Counted from the stretch's first letter, positions 10,451 to 21,599 are shown. The stretch is 64,000 nucleotides of DNA from Prorocentrum cordatum (GCA_963575745.1 CAUYUJ010014770.1:1-64000), one strand, 5' to 3'. Notes: generated by a model from the sequence alone, not told the origin. Program-made: numbers and translations.

Positions 10451-11710
10451 CAGTGTCGGTGCCAGACTCGAATTCGGACTCCACGGGTTGCCCCGCCTAG
10501 CCTACGAGGGCAGTGGATTGGGCAGGGGCCGCCGTTGCCGACGGCCCCTGATATCGAGCCCAGGAGTCTCGCGACCCCGTGGGCTGGCCATCTTGTTGGC
10601 TTAATTGAATGGTGGCCTCGTTTGGTTGTGGATCGTCATTCCAGACGTTGTTGGCAGGTTGCCCTGCATGAGTGTCGCCATGCAAGACGCCAGCGCGGTG
10701 GCAATGGCTGAATGCACCACCAATGCTGCCAGGGGTTCGCTCAACAAGATGGGCGCGAGCCCTCGTGCGCTCTAGTAAGGCGGCAAACTGTTGCTGAGTC
10801 CTTGGCACTTGGTGGTTCAATGGTTGTAGTAGTTGCTGCGCACGCGATGTGCCAACAGCTAGAGCTCGAAACCGTATACCTGTTTGGATCTGGAATTTTA
10901 TGACGATGAAGCCCGCGGCGCCGGCGTCGAAGCGCGCTACTTCGAAGTGGGCCAGCGCCTGGCACCCGGTCGATCCGTTCCCCCGCATGGGCGCGACAGC
11001 CAATGAGAGCCGTTCCCGAGTTGAGTCGGCGTTCCTCTTCCAGGTTTTCGAACTTAGCGCTGAAGTGGCGACCGCCGATATTAACGCCGAAGCAAGTTAC
11101 TGCGGGGGGGGCTCTCGCGGCCATGGTCCTTGCGAGCTCTCGCAGACCGCGTTGTAGAGCGACGGCCCGCTGGGGGGGGGCCGCAGTGCCTGCGGCCGCG
11201 TTGATCCAGGCATGTACCTCGCAAACGAACTCGCGGAAAAGTGCGTTACTGGCAGGGCCCCAGTGGGGGCCGGCAGCGCGCGTCGTCTCCGCCGCGCTGC
11301 GCGCGCCCAACGGCGCATCCGATGGCGACCCATAGAAGGCCAAATAAACATAATATCAATCCAGCGGCCCCGAACGTCGCAGTCGGTTGCGCGCTGCTGC
11401 CGCGCGCGCGGCGACGCCGCCGTCAGCGCGCGTGGGGGTGGAGGCGGCGCAACGTCGCACCGCGCGTTGCCGCGCATAGTATCTTCGAAGAAATTGCCAC
11501 TTGGAGCAGGTGGGTGGACTTCAGGAGTGCAGTAGCGCAAAGAGGAAGGACTCAAGTAGGAGACCTCCGCGTGGGCGGATGCATCGCTGCAAGCGTCCTT
11601 GATATTGCGCGCATGTATATACATTCCTCCGCGCAGAGCCACTGCGCCCTGATGTTCCACCATGTCGGTTGTCAACCACATAGCGCCGTGGATGGCGAGC
11701 AGTAGAGCGA
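10451..11710 (-). pseudogene. Copia A Gag capsid-like region, frameshifted
   Basis: From 11710 the frame reads MWLTTDMVEHQGAVALRGGM, GNFFEDTMRGN and CDVRGRW. It shifts near 11330 to FREFVCEVHAWIN...AVALQRGLRELARTMAARA, GVNIGGRH, KFENLEEERRLNSG and CRAHAGERID, and shifts again to LLQPLNHQVPRTQQQFAALL. These blocks match the Gag of the paralogue (53.6-54.55 kb). Capsid function is inferred from position after the LTR, the amphipathic helical content and the following zinc knuckle. About 15 codons present in the paralogue (TDGVTYITFLLRT) are missing between GRH and KFEN. Confidence 0.6.
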
Positions 11711-11728
11711 TAGCTGTCCCCCGCAGGA

Positions 11729-11742
11729 CAGCTCCGCTACCG
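11729..11742 (-). other. Primer-binding-site-like sequence of copia A
   Basis: Directly 3' of the 5' LTR on the coding strand lies CGGTAGCGGAGCTG. Copia elements commonly prime from initiator tRNA-Met, with a site starting TGGTA. The first base differs here. Confidence 0.45.
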
Positions 11743-12014
11743 AGTTTGAAGCTGGCCGGGGGGCCCCACCAGATGCTTCGCCCAAGGCGAAGCCCACGTC
11801 CAACTCTGTTGCACAGTAGTAACGATAGTCCCAAGAGCAGGAGAGAGTCGCGGGGGCGACGAGCCATGTCAAGCGAAGATGTTCTTCGGTCTCCGTGGCA
11901 AACAGCGCACCTCGCGACGAGGCGCAGTCATATCTTGGCGGCCGGACGCTTGGGCGCAAACGGCCGAGGAAAAACGCGCGCTACATCTCGCCTTTGCCCA
12001 ACCCCCTTTAGAGT
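11743..12014 (-). repeat. 5' LTR of copia element A
   Basis: The stretch from AGTTTGAA to TTTAGAGT (plus strand) is homologous to the LTRs at 29263-29529 and 54629-54890. The shared blocks are GATAGTCCCAA, ATGTCAAG, CCTCGCG-GAGGC and GGCGGCCGG. All three copies lose similarity immediately after TTTAGAGT, which fixes the outer boundary. It contains the weakest version of the spliced-leader-like sequence (11949-11969, 14 of 21). Confidence 0.8.
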
Positions 12015-12913
12015 GACCCGAGGTAGAGGCGAGGGGGCTTTCGGAAGCGCATGCTCGCGCGCCTCAGGTCCCGCGCAGGCCTCAACGCGAAACCCCCGTC
12101 GTCGCGCGCCTCCCCCATCGCGAAGAACACGGCCACCTCCGACGTGCAGACGCTGGTGAAGCCCAGCATCCCAGACTCCCAGAGCCTCGCAGCGAAGTCC
12201 AGCCTCGCCGACTTGCGACGTAAACTCGGGTCGGCGCAGGCGCGTGCGTTCTCGATGTCCGCCTCTTCCACCTGACTCGGCGGCGGGGCCATCTTCTCGC
12301 GGAACCTGTCGCAGCAATGCCCGGCCATCGGCGATGCCGGCTCGATGTCGCATGGCTCCGCCCCCGCTGGTGGCAGAGACGCTTCGCCGCTCGCGACGAG
12401 CATGACTTCCCCTCGTTCTGGCGCTCCCTCGTCGCCGATCGAGACAACTATGGCCGCGCGCGGCCCAGTCTTTACTCGCGAGGCCAGCCGCTCGAAAGCG
12501 GACTCGGCGTCGGAGGCGCGCATCTTCAGGTTGCGGGCCTCTCGGTGGCACTGCGGCGCCCTGTCGGAAATCCTCCGCGGCAGCTCGCGGCTCATCGCCC
12601 ACTCCTCCGCGCTGCCCCATGCCGCGTCTCGAAGTCGGTCATGCCAACCAGTCGTCGACGCCGTCAAGGACATCGCAGCCGCGTTCGCCCTGCCTCCGAT
12701 CGCCCTCTCCTGGGCCGTCCGAGACCTCGATCGCCCCGAAGCCGACGCCGTGGGCTCGGGAAGGCCGAGGAGCGGCAGCACCTCCGGCGGGCCCCTGATT
12801 CGACCATCGGATGGGAACTCGCACTCCGCTCTCATCACGATGAGAAGTTCAAGAAATAACGCTGCTGCGCACGTAGGTGAAGTGAGCTGCTGCCAAGGCC
12901 GCGGCAGCAGCAA
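12015..12913 (-). pseudogene. Element D reverse-transcriptase N-terminal fragment
   Basis: A 300-codon frame ends in LWESGMLGFTSVCTSEVAVF followed by FAMGEARDDGGFALRPARDL and MRFRKPPRLYLGSL. This fits the fingers region of dinoflagellate reverse transcriptases (a short-loop L-x-SGML, then a V-x-x-FF strand, then R-x-x-D-x-R-x-x-N-like and PP-x-x-LGS blocks). The reading ends exactly where the copia A LTR begins, so the palm with the catalytic Asp residues is absent. The upstream part of the frame is acidic/Ala-rich. RT identity is an inference from this one block. Confidence 0.45.
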
Positions 12914-14761
12914 GGGCGCGCCCGGCCTGGGCCCGGCGCCTGAACTTTAGTTTCCTGTCGCTTGCTGCTCGTATTTCTCGGGGGGGGGGGAGGGGGGGGG
13001 GGGCGCGTTCTCGTGGTCGGCCAGCTTGTCGAGGGACTTTGCCAGCGGGGCGCGGTGGACCAGCCTCTCCCGAAGCTCCTTCTCCACCCCGTCGATGAGC
13101 AGGCCCTCCTGATCGCTCTTGCTTGCGTCGAGCTCATCCAGCACGGCGTAGTTGACTCTCGACTTCCATCCGCCCCAGCTCGGCGCCATTCGGGGGCTTC
13201 CAGACGCCCCTCTGCCTCGCGTTCTCGAACGCCCGCTCGAACCCGCGCATCCTCCGCGCGGCGAGCTCGGTCTTGTAATTGATCCAGTCCGCTGGCGCCC
13301 CGACCATGGAAATGTCGATCATCGCGCCGATCGGCGGCATCTCCTCCGCCATGTGGTTGCCGCCCAGCTGCTCCCAACTGCTTGAGGCGAATCATCTCGC
13401 GGGTGGCCGACGCGACGGTCGACCCGTTCCCGCGCGGCCTCGCGCCCATCGAGGGGGCGACCTTTGTCTGGATGCCGCCTGGGATCGCCCAGCTCAGAGA
13501 CTGGTCGATCAGATCCCAACGGCTTGCTCGAAGACTCCACCGCTGTCGGCACCACTGATGGCGAAGCCGCGCTCTTGGTCTCCAGCGCTGCCAGCTGGTC
13601 CGCGACTGCGCTCAGCTGCCTGATCGTCCTGCGCCCCGCGGACCCCCCCCCCTCGCCGTCGGACATCGCGACGCCTTCGTCGCGAGGCGTCGAAGCACCA
13701 GAGGAACTTGGCGAAGGGCCCCCAGACCATGGCAGAATTCACTGCCACGAGGACCCTGTCTCGATCTTCTCGGTCCGACCCGAGCGCCACGAACGCCGGC
13801 CGCGGCAGCGCGAGCCCGTCGCGCCAATCACGAACATGGTGCCCGAGGACATGTGCAGCGGCTCCAGCACTCCCGACTCGCGCATCTCCGCCGGCTGCTC
13901 GTGCTCCTCCCTGAGGCCCTCCGCCGTCTCCACCGTCTCGTTGGCGCTGCTGCACGCCCACTTCGCCCAATCCACAGCGTTGAAGTAGGCGCGCGCACGC
14001 CGCCGCGCGAAGGTAGATGCCGCGAAGCCTCCCAAGCTCCGTCAAACCCACCCGCAGCCCACGACGTTGCCCACTATCTTCGTCAGCCACGTCACGAGGT
14101 GACGACGATGGGTCTTCTTACCAGGCCGGCTCTTCCGACTGAAGTCGCGGGTGATCGTGGCAGACGTCGCCATGCCTCCCGGTGCTATCACTCGATCCGC
14201 CGCCTCCACCGCCATGGCCTTCTCGCGAGCCGACATGCCTGGGGAAGCGCCGTGGTCCACGCCCGCGAACTTGGTGGACCGAACTTTCGCCGTCGCTGCC
14301 AGGTCGATGACCTGGAGCCTGCCCGTCGGGTCGATGGTCACCCAGCGGCGTTCGCCTGACGTCGTCGTGAACCTTTTCACTAGCAGCATGGCGAGGCCTT
14401 TCTTGTCGTCGACCCTTGGTCGGTAGTGCACTGTGCTCCATCGTTGCGGTGGCATCGGCGGGGAGACCTCGCTCTCCTGCTCACTAGAAGGCTCCTTGCA
14501 CTCCGCCCCCTCAGCTTCCTCGAAGCTCTGCTCGTCCCATCTGAAAACTTTTGGGCGGCGAAATCCACCCAGTTTTCCAGGGCCTCCTCCCGCGCCAGCG
14601 AGGCCCACAGCACGCGTGCAGCGAACCGCGAGAGCTTTGCGGTTGGAACGGCCGCCTGGTGGGACGGCGCACGACTGGGAGAGGAGGCCACCTGGATAGA
14701 AACTTGAGCCCATATATGTAAAGCAAACTGCTGCCGGTTCTACTCTCGCAGCTCTGGGCAC
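12914..14761 (-). pseudogene. Element D upstream coding region, frameshifted
   Basis: Minus-strand frames join head to tail. At 14042-14761 the sequence is basic, with RRWVTIDPTGRLQVIDLAA. An in-frame TGA near 14043 is followed by RSLGGFAASTFARRR and NAVDWAKWACSSANETVETA. After a shift comes RVLVAVNSAMVWGPFAKFLW. The region 13.13-13.35 kb reads IGAMIDISMVGAPADWINYK, and 12.95-13.19 kb reads NYAVLDELDASKSDQEGLL. A G/C homopolymer at 12980-13003 probably caused one shift. I do not recognise the protein. It lies upstream of the RT fragment and may be the same element's first ORF. Confidence 0.4.
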
Positions 14762-14887
14762 ATTGCTCGCTGTCCCACCCCCTCTGTCCCGCCGAGGCCC
14801 GAAGGGGGGATTGGATATTCACGACCCTACCTACACGCGCACTAAGAAATCCCGTTTGCAAACATGCATCCTAAGGATTATTATGGT
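14762..14887. other. Short spacer
   Basis: No feature recognised between element D and the minisatellite. Confidence 0.3.
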
Positions 14888-15182
14888 TTAGTGTCTCGAA
14901 GAATCACATGGATGGCCTACGGAACCTGATTGATTGCCTAAAGAATCGTACGGATTTGTGCCAGAATCCGTCGGCTTTCCCAGGAATGCGATGGATGTCA
15001 TACGGAATCCTATGGATGTCCTAAGGATTCCTACAGATTTCTTCGGGGATCCTTGGGTTTCCTCAAGAATCCTATGAATTGCCGAAGGACTCCCACGGAT
15101 TTCCTCCAGAACCCTATAGCTGTCCTCTGGAACCATGTGGATCCCTGAGAGATTCCTATCGATTCCTTCGGGAATCCGATGA
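14888..15182 (-). repeat. Degenerate minisatellite, left arm of an inverted pair
   Basis: Imperfect units of about 24-27 bp around GGAATCCTATGGATTTCCT. Minus-strand translation (SVGILRTSIGFRMTSIAFLG) resembles the plus-strand translation of 16142-16339 (KTIGFLRTSIGFVQDSIG). The two arrays are therefore the same family in opposite orientation. Confidence 0.7.
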
Positions 15183-15183
15183 T

Positions 15184-15210
15184 CACATATATATATATAT
15201 ATATATATAA
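15184..15210. repeat. (TA)n microsatellite
   Basis: About 13 TA repeats at the inner edge of the left minisatellite arm. Confidence 0.95.
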
Positions 15211-15470
15211 ATTCTCATACGCACCTCTCCGAGGGAGTAGAGCTCAGAGGCGATTGGTGCGCACGCGTCCGCGACTGTTCTGGGCGTTTCGCTCGGGACA
15301 TCCTCGAAATTCTGAAAATCGGTGGCACCCCTCACGCAGATCGTGACGTCAGGGTCCAAAAACACATGGGCGTTTCAACCTTTTAACATAAAGCCTTCAA
15401 AAACACATTGTAATTTCAATAAGTGTGACCCCGATTCTCAGGGAATGGCGGTTTCGCTTGAAAAATCCTT
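15211..15470. other. Single-copy spacer, no gene recognised
   Basis: Mixed sequence between the TA tract and the CCTCCTGGGG array. No convincing ORF. Confidence 0.4.
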
Positions 15471-15720
15471 CCAAACTCGAGCCCCAGACCCCGCCTCGGA
15501 GCCTCCTGGGGGCCTCCTGGAACCTCCTGGGGCTTCCTGGGGCTTTCTGAGCCTTCTGGCACCCCAGACCCCGCCTCGGAGCCTCCTGGGGGTCTCCTGA
15601 AACCTCCTGGGGCCTCCTGCGGCCTCCTGGGGCCTTTTGGGGCCTCCTGAAGCCTCCTGGGGTCTCCTGGGGCCTCCTGAGGCCGCCTGGGGCTTCCTGG
15701 GGCCTCCTGGGGCTTCAGAA
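15471..15720. repeat. CCTCCTGGGG-type minisatellite
   Basis: About 20 units of 9-12 bp based on CCTCCTGGGG, with a longer internal duplication (CCAGACCCCGCCTCGGAG at about 15485 and 15565). Apparent ORFs read as Pro-Arg-Arg-Pro-Gln-Glu-Ala repeats and are artefacts. Confidence 0.9.
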
Positions 15721-15960
15721 CTACATGCACACAGAGGCACAAATCACGCCCAACACATCACACGCTAGACAAACATAACACACACACACACACACACACA
15801 CAAAACACCTACAACACACAAAAAGCACGCACCACACAAAGCATACATCACACACACACACACGCACAACACTCACAATCCTGGGGCCTCCTGGAGCCTC
15901 TTCTGGTATCCAAATCGGGCCTCCTGAGGCTTCCTGGGGGGTCCTGGTACACACATCGCA
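15721..15960. repeat. (CA)n tracts with flanking minisatellite remnant
   Basis: CA-rich runs at about 15777-15803 and 15850-15866, with A/C-rich sequence between. CCTCCTGGAG units return at 15880-15945. Confidence 0.85.
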
Positions 15961-16070
15961 AGGTGTGGCAACCCCACTTGCGCTCGAGTGCGACTTCGAT
16001 GTTGCATTTCACTCCTGCTTCAAACGCCCCTTCATTTTTGTTGTATGAGCCTGGGCACACACGTGCCACT

Positions 16071-16110
16071 TATATATATATATATATATATATATAAATA
16101 TATATATATA
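16071..16110. repeat. (TA)n microsatellite
   Basis: About 20 TA units with one AA interruption, mirroring the tract at 15184. Confidence 0.95.
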
Positions 16111-16339
16111 TCCTTCGGGCATCCAGAAGATTCCCCAGGAAATGCACAGGATTCTTCATGAATTCCATAAGGATGCCTTCGGAATCCACAGGAAAACCAT
16201 CGGATTCCTGAGGACATCCATCGGATTCGTGCAGGACTCCATAGGAAGCCATAGGAAACCCATCGGATCTCCAAGGACACCCATCAGATTCTGGCGGAAA
16301 TCAAATGGACTCCTTAGGAACCCTCGCTATTCAACATAA
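16111..16339 (+). repeat. Degenerate minisatellite, right arm of the inverted pair
   Basis: Units around ATCGGATTCCTNAGGACATCC, inverted relative to 14888-15182. It ends with a short direct duplication of CGCTATTCAACATAAGAA at about 16324 and 16346. Confidence 0.7.
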
Positions 16340-17391
16340 GAACCTCGCTATTCAACATAAGAAGAGACCAACTTCGATTCGCAATTTTTTTCCACGATGC
16401 ACAAATTCGGCCTTGCCGCCTCTCTTCCCTGACCAACTCTTAAGGGTTAGGGGAGGGGCCAATGATAACCCGCGGGTGCCGGTTAATGTGTGTCCGTCTG
16501 CTGTCCGAACGCTGTGCCAACGGGGGCACGACTGCTATTGTATCATGCGCGTGGCTGCAGCCCCAGGAGGAGGACATCTTAGAAAACTGGCCGTCAGGCA
16601 CTGCGGCAGAATGTCTGCGTAGCGACAGGAGGCGAAGGAAGACGAGGGGTGCGCCAGGCGCATAACCAGACGCATGCCACAACGTCGTCTCCGTAATAGT
16701 GAACCCAAGCGCTTGGATACCCCGGCGACAGCTCGAATGCACTGCGAATACTTCCACTTGCTAGAGGCACGAACTTAGACCCCAATCGTACCTACAGCAC
16801 GTGCTGAAGCAAAACGTAGGACGAACATTGTCTTGTCTACGACCTCCTCAGATGTCAGCTCCTTCGTCTTCTTCCTTCCCAATCCTACGTCCCCTATGTC
16901 TTTGCCTCACACCTTCCGCTTCCCCATCCTGCTTCCCGTTGACTCCCCGCGCCTTCTCCTTCCAGATCCATCCCCTGTCCATTGCCTATGAAATCATCCT
17001 CGCTCTCTCTCTCTCTCGCCGTCTCTTCCTGTCCCTCTCCTCTCAGCTTCCCCGTCTGACCAGTCTCCCTGGCCCCCTTCTCCGTCCACTTGGGCGCCCT
17101 TTCTCCCCTGTTCTTGCGGCGACGGTCGGCCTGTCCAAAAGAGTCTTTGGGCGCCCTCTTCATGCACCGCCAGCAGATGCCATCTCCGCAGCCTGCCAGC
17201 GTCACGGCGAATATCGGATCGTGACACCCCCAGAAAAATCAGAAGAGGCCGAGGGCGATCGCGGGTGCACTCAGGCTCTGGGACACACTGCTAACACGGA
17301 CGCTTCAGGGCTGTGTGACTACACCAGCAGCGATAATACCTGTTTCCTCAAATTAGGCTTGCCTAAACGGGTTCTTACTTGGTTGAAGGTT
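16340..17391. other. No gene recognised
   Basis: One kilobase of mixed sequence. From about 16830 to 17110 the plus strand is pyrimidine-rich (CTCTCT, TTCCTTCC). A single TTAGGG-like unit at about 16443 is not a telomere array. The ORF at 16801-17409 is Ser/Leu/Pro-rich and unsupported. Confidence 0.4.
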
Positions 17392-17620
17392 GGTGCCTCG
17401 GATGCTTAGGTTGGCCGTTGCTCAGAGGTTCATCGGGTTCCTCGGGTTCCCTGGGTTCTTCGCCCTCGGTGCCTCCGATTCTTAGGTTGGCCGTTGCTCG
17501 GAGGTTCCCCAGTTTCCTCGGATTCTCAAAGTTCCTCGCCCTCGGTGCCTCCGATTATTTCGTTGCCCGTTGCTCGGAGATTCCTCGGGTTCCCCGGTTT
17601 CCCTGGTCTTGTTATTTAAA
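17392..17620 (+). repeat. 76-bp tandem repeat, three copies
   Basis: Unit starts at 17392, 17468 and 17544 (GGTGCCTC...AGGTTGGCCGTTGCTC...TTCCTCGG). The 76-bp spacing is exact, with about 15-25% divergence by eye. Confidence 0.85.
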
Positions 17621-17664
17621 TTGGTTTCTTGGGTTCGCCGCTCTTGTTTCCCGGGTTCACCGGC

Positions 17665-18038
17665 ATTGCCAATCAATGCCAGGCAATGCCAACCTATGCA
17701 AAGCAATGCCACGCAATGCGAACCAGTGCCAAGCGATGCCAAGCAATGCCAAGCGATGCAAAGCAATGCAAAGCAATGCCAAGAAATGCAAAGCAACGCC
17801 AATCAATGCAAAGCGATGCCAACCCATGCAAAGCAATCCCACGCAATGTCAACCAGTGCCAAGCAATTCCAACCAATGCCAAGCAACGCCAATCAATGCG
17901 AAGCAATGCCAACTCATGCAAAGCAATGCCACGCAATGTCAAGCAGCGCCAGGCAATGCCAAGCAATGCCAAGCAATGCCAAACAATGCAAGCAATGCCA
18001 AACAAGGCCAAGCAATGCCAAGCAACGCCAAACGATGC
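17665..18038 (+). repeat. Decanucleotide satellite GCAATGCCAA
   Basis: About 37 tandem copies of a 10-bp unit. Variant units recur in order. The block CATGCAAAGCAATGCCACGC and its variants appear at about 17695, 17825 and 17915 (spacings of 130 and 90, both multiples of 10), so a higher-order structure exists. Reading frames give Ala/Met/Pro/Asn/Gln-rich or Leu-His-rich repeats, which are artefacts. Confidence 0.95.
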
Positions 18039-21000
18039 GCCCATGCAATAGGCTTTCCCCTGATTGGGGTCGCGCCGGGTTCATTGGGTGCACCTTGAGT
18101 GCATGACCGCGCATGTGAAGGGCGGTCGAGGTGGGCAGGATAGTGAGGAGTTCTCTGGACTAGGCGCGCGAAGTGGTGGGCGCAACAAAACGACATGGAA
18201 GGAAGAGATAGGAAGAGGGAAGGATAGGGGGGAAACCTTTCTTCCTGTGTCCCTGGCACGGAGGCGAAGTGAACAAGTGGTATGCGTGAGCAAATGAGAA
18301 ACAGCAGCGCCCATGGTGATACGGCAAACCTCCTCCAATGCATGGAAAAGCCATTGACGCTCGCTGTCATAGACGATCCCTTCAAAACCCCATGGAAGTT
18401 GCAACCATGCGCACCCGTCTGGCGCCAACGGAGAAGACAACATGTACAATCAGATCGATGGATTGACACGGCTGCGGGTCGCAGCTCCCCAAGTACTGCG
18501 AGCCGATGGCAATAATCGCGGGACGAGGAGGAACAGGAGGGCATAAACACGGTATCTACATGGCTCCCTCTCTCTTTACCTTGCCATGAGTTCTTCTGCA
18601 CAGCTGTATTCAGCAAGCGAGAGAAGAAGAAAGTAGAGGAGAGGGAAGAAGAGACATGACTTCACTGATCTGGCGGCCCAGGTGGCCTCCGCAGCTACTT
18701 GAAAAAGGCGCGGACGAGGACCGAGCCCCTGCTGAGGGCCCGCGCTCGCACCTCCATGAATCGCACAACTCGGCTCTGGTCGAATGCCTCGTTTTGACAC
18801 GCCGAGTGAAGCGCAATACGAGCAACACAGGTAAACACCACAATAGCACGCAGTACCCCGTACCCCCTATTTAGAGGGCCCAGGCATCAAGATCTCATCC
18901 TCCACGTCTTGGTGGGGCCAACTCGAAAAGAGCGAGAGGGGGCGAGCCGGGGGGGTCGGGTGTACAACAACAAAGCGCTCCAAATTGTTTCGAATCGAAT
19001 CGCCAGTCACGGCCCGGCACCAGGGTGCCCTGCCGAGATCTCATGGAAGCGAAAAGTGGAGTTACGAAGTACTGTCAAAATATTGACGCTGACGAGATCA
19101 CGAGCCGTAGCAGTTGGCAAGCTCACTTGACAAACAAACTACTGGGCCCCAAGCACTGTGTTTCCAACGCTTCATCCGCGACAGGAGTAGCTCAGCCATG
19201 CTCTGAGGGAGCTGGGTTTGCCGAAGAGTTCCTTGAGTTCTCTGGATCGCGGTGGGCGGATGCAACAGCATCGCACAATTCAGCCATAGGATGCGTCATG
19301 GAATCTCTTCGCCGCGCAAGGACAGAAGGAACCAACGCGCGCTCATCGGACCCAGCAGCAGCCTGATTAAGCTCCCGGCCACGGTGAAAAGTTGACGAGG
19401 CAAACACTGCGCGGAGTCGAGCATCCCTGCAGCAAATGAGCTCGAAACTCCGTCCCTCGAAAGCAACGTACGGACCATTCGAATCTCTGGGGGCAGTCGA
19501 GGGTTCGAACACCTCAGAGCCGCGGTCAACGGCTGGACCGCATCCGTCGCTTCTTTGAACGGCCAAGTCGCGGGTGGGCGGGAGGAAAAACTGCACGGCG
19601 CATGATAAGATAATTATCCCACGCGCGTGGTAAGCAGCAACGCTCCCGACCATGAACGTCCGCGAGGTCCTAATGCGAGCTCCCAACCACCGACACTTCA
19701 ATGCGGGCTTCACCAAGACTTTCCACAGAGCTCCACTGCCAAGCCAAATCCCTAAACACAGCACGCACTCGGCGATCGTAAGGTTTTGGGCCCGAGCTCC
19801 CGGCGCCCTGAACTCGCTGATGATGTTGGCATGAGGGATGAAGAAGAAATAACCACCCGCACACCACCACCACCAAACAAACAGCAACAACAAACGCTGC
19901 CCCAGCAGCAAGCGTCACGAACATCAGGACGGGTTGTGAGCATATACGCAGACCATAACATGCTCGGCTAACGTCGAAAGCGAACGCACAACTTACTGCC
20001 AGGACAGGTGAGGAAGAACATCCCCCATGCTCCTCAGGACGGGGTCCGTCGTCAACGCGAAGATGGCCCCGTCAAGAGGGAACCCGAGATCGATGCCACA
20101 CTCCAGTACAAAATAGCAGTCGCGGCACCCCTCAAAACAACACCCAGAACATGAACGTCGGAGTGCAGGGCGCCAGTCGGTTGAATGGCGACGCGGGGCA
20201 CTGCGAAACGCGAGAAATGCAGCGCGCACATCAAGTAGACAAGCCTAATTACGCATCTCTTTTCTAGAAAATCGCGACATCGACGATCTGCCGGCCAGGA
20301 ACATTGAACAGAAGGACAAGGGCGCTCACCATAATCGCGCTGCACTCGTTGGAGAGAGAGAGACGGGACTCGCGCCCGCAGCCGAGCGAAATAACCCTTG
20401 ACCTGCGACGGAGTCATGTCATCGATCGTAGCGTTCGAACACTCCCCGCCCGCACCTTTGCCACTCCAGGTGCGCGGGGGTATCCTGCACGAATCGACGA
20501 AAGCAATGTGCTCCGAACGACCGGCGGCGGCGGAAGAATGCTCCTGCCTTCACACTGTTCTGTAGGTCGTTCGAACGGGCCTATTGCCCCGAGCGCGCTC
20601 GCCCCGCCTCGTCACGCACGCAGATACATGGGGCCACGCAGCGAGTCTGCAACCCGAGTGGAACGGGGCTCGTCCAGCCGCACGCCTTCGCCCGCATTGA
20701 AAAGCCTGCCGCTTCGTTTCGGGGCACTCGAAAACAGCTCGGTGAAGAATTCCCAGCCCGTGCTCCCTCACCAACTGGAAAACGGCAAACATGCGACATG
20801 TTGCCGTGAAGAGTCCTAGAGTCCTTGGCTTCTCCGCTGCGCCTAGCCTGAACCCCCTCGGACAGAACGCGCTCGCGCAACTGGCAGCTCACCCCCACCT
20901 CACCGTCCATCACCACTTCGGACAACACCTCCTCCCCCGCCTCCTTGAACGCATGCACTTTTGTAAAACCGCTGGGTATCTGGTTAGGGGTTAGGGCGAG

Positions 21001-21166
21001 AGCCCTTTGTTCTTCCAATGCTGAGGGGTAGAGGACAACGGATCTTTTATTCAGAGCGCCAGCCAACGACGACGCAGACGACAGGACCAATCATAGGCTG
21101 GGTGTCCCATCGACAGTCGGAGGTTGGGGAGTGAGATCGCAATGGGATGGATAATCCCCCCACCAG
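18039..21166. other. No gene recognised
   Basis: Three kilobases of moderate-GC DNA without a recognisable domain. The longest distinctive frame is 19192-19911 on the minus strand, with a hydrophobic stretch (NLTIAECVLCLGIWLGSG). It has no homologue that I recognise and no supporting signals. Small intron-split exons cannot be excluded by eye. Confidence 0.35.
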
Positions 21167-21340
21167 GAAATCGGTTTCGGTGTCGTGTTCGTGTCGTGCC
21201 TGCGGGCGAAGCGAAGCTGCGTGGGCGCGAGAGAGGAATGATGCCGCCGTAGCTGGGAGCTGCGGAGCCGGTTGTCCGCCCGCCCCCCCCCCCCCGCGCG
21301 CGAGGGCCGGGGGTGTCCCGTCGGTGGTGCGTCGGTGTCC
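21167..21340 (+). repeat. Dispersed repeat, copy 1
   Basis: GGAAATCGGTTTCGGTGTCG and the following CCTGCGGGCGAAGCGAAGCTGCG match 24658-24716. Both copies run into C-rich sequence and then GTCGGTGTCC units of the 11-bp satellite. Confidence 0.7.
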
Positions 21341-21599
21341 AGTACCTCGTAGAGCTCTTGGCTCGATCAGAACTAAAGGAATTCGGCGACAAGGCAGAGC
21401 TAGTTGGCGGACCCGGGCAGAAGAGACAATGTGACGACCTGGGGTCGTTTTTGTTCCGAAGGTGGCGCAAGATTTGGGAATTCGTTTTGAAAATCAGAAC
21501 TTTTCTAACCTAATTAAAATTAGGACGCCTCGTCCTGTAAACTTTGCAGCTCCGTAGGAACAGTATTGTTAACAAAGGAACTGCTGGAACGATTTACTG

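Larger units (their letters stand above)
3760..12014 (-). mobile_element. Copia-like retroelement A, 3'-truncated
   Basis: The interval is collinear with 46.47-54.89 kb (element C), judged by matching protein blocks in the same order: Gag, zinc knuckle, a TEHQ-RHW linker block, RNA 2'-phosphotransferase-like domain, RING finger and aspartic protease. It starts on the right with a 272-bp LTR (11743-12014) and a tRNA-primer-like site. It ends near 3760, just after the linker block ADRDFAVENLQAK-YQAI, so the methyltransferase, integrase and RT half is missing and a 15-bp minisatellite takes its place. All ORFs are broken. Composition in its 5' half is more GC-rich than in the paralogue. Confidence 0.85.

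Noticed and set aside
15416-15742. Pro-Gln-Glu-Ala repeat ORFs
   Set aside because: They translate the CCTCCTGGGG minisatellite.
17665-18038. CRISPR-like array
   Set aside because: The repeats are contiguous 10-mers without spacers, in a eukaryotic context. This is a satellite.
19192-19911. Possible membrane protein on the minus strand
   Set aside because: One hydrophobic stretch only, no family, no clear start. Left as unassigned sequence.
20975-20995. Telomere repeat (GGTTAGGGGTTAGGG)
   Set aside because: Only about two imperfect units, with further single units at 16443 and 27187; no array.
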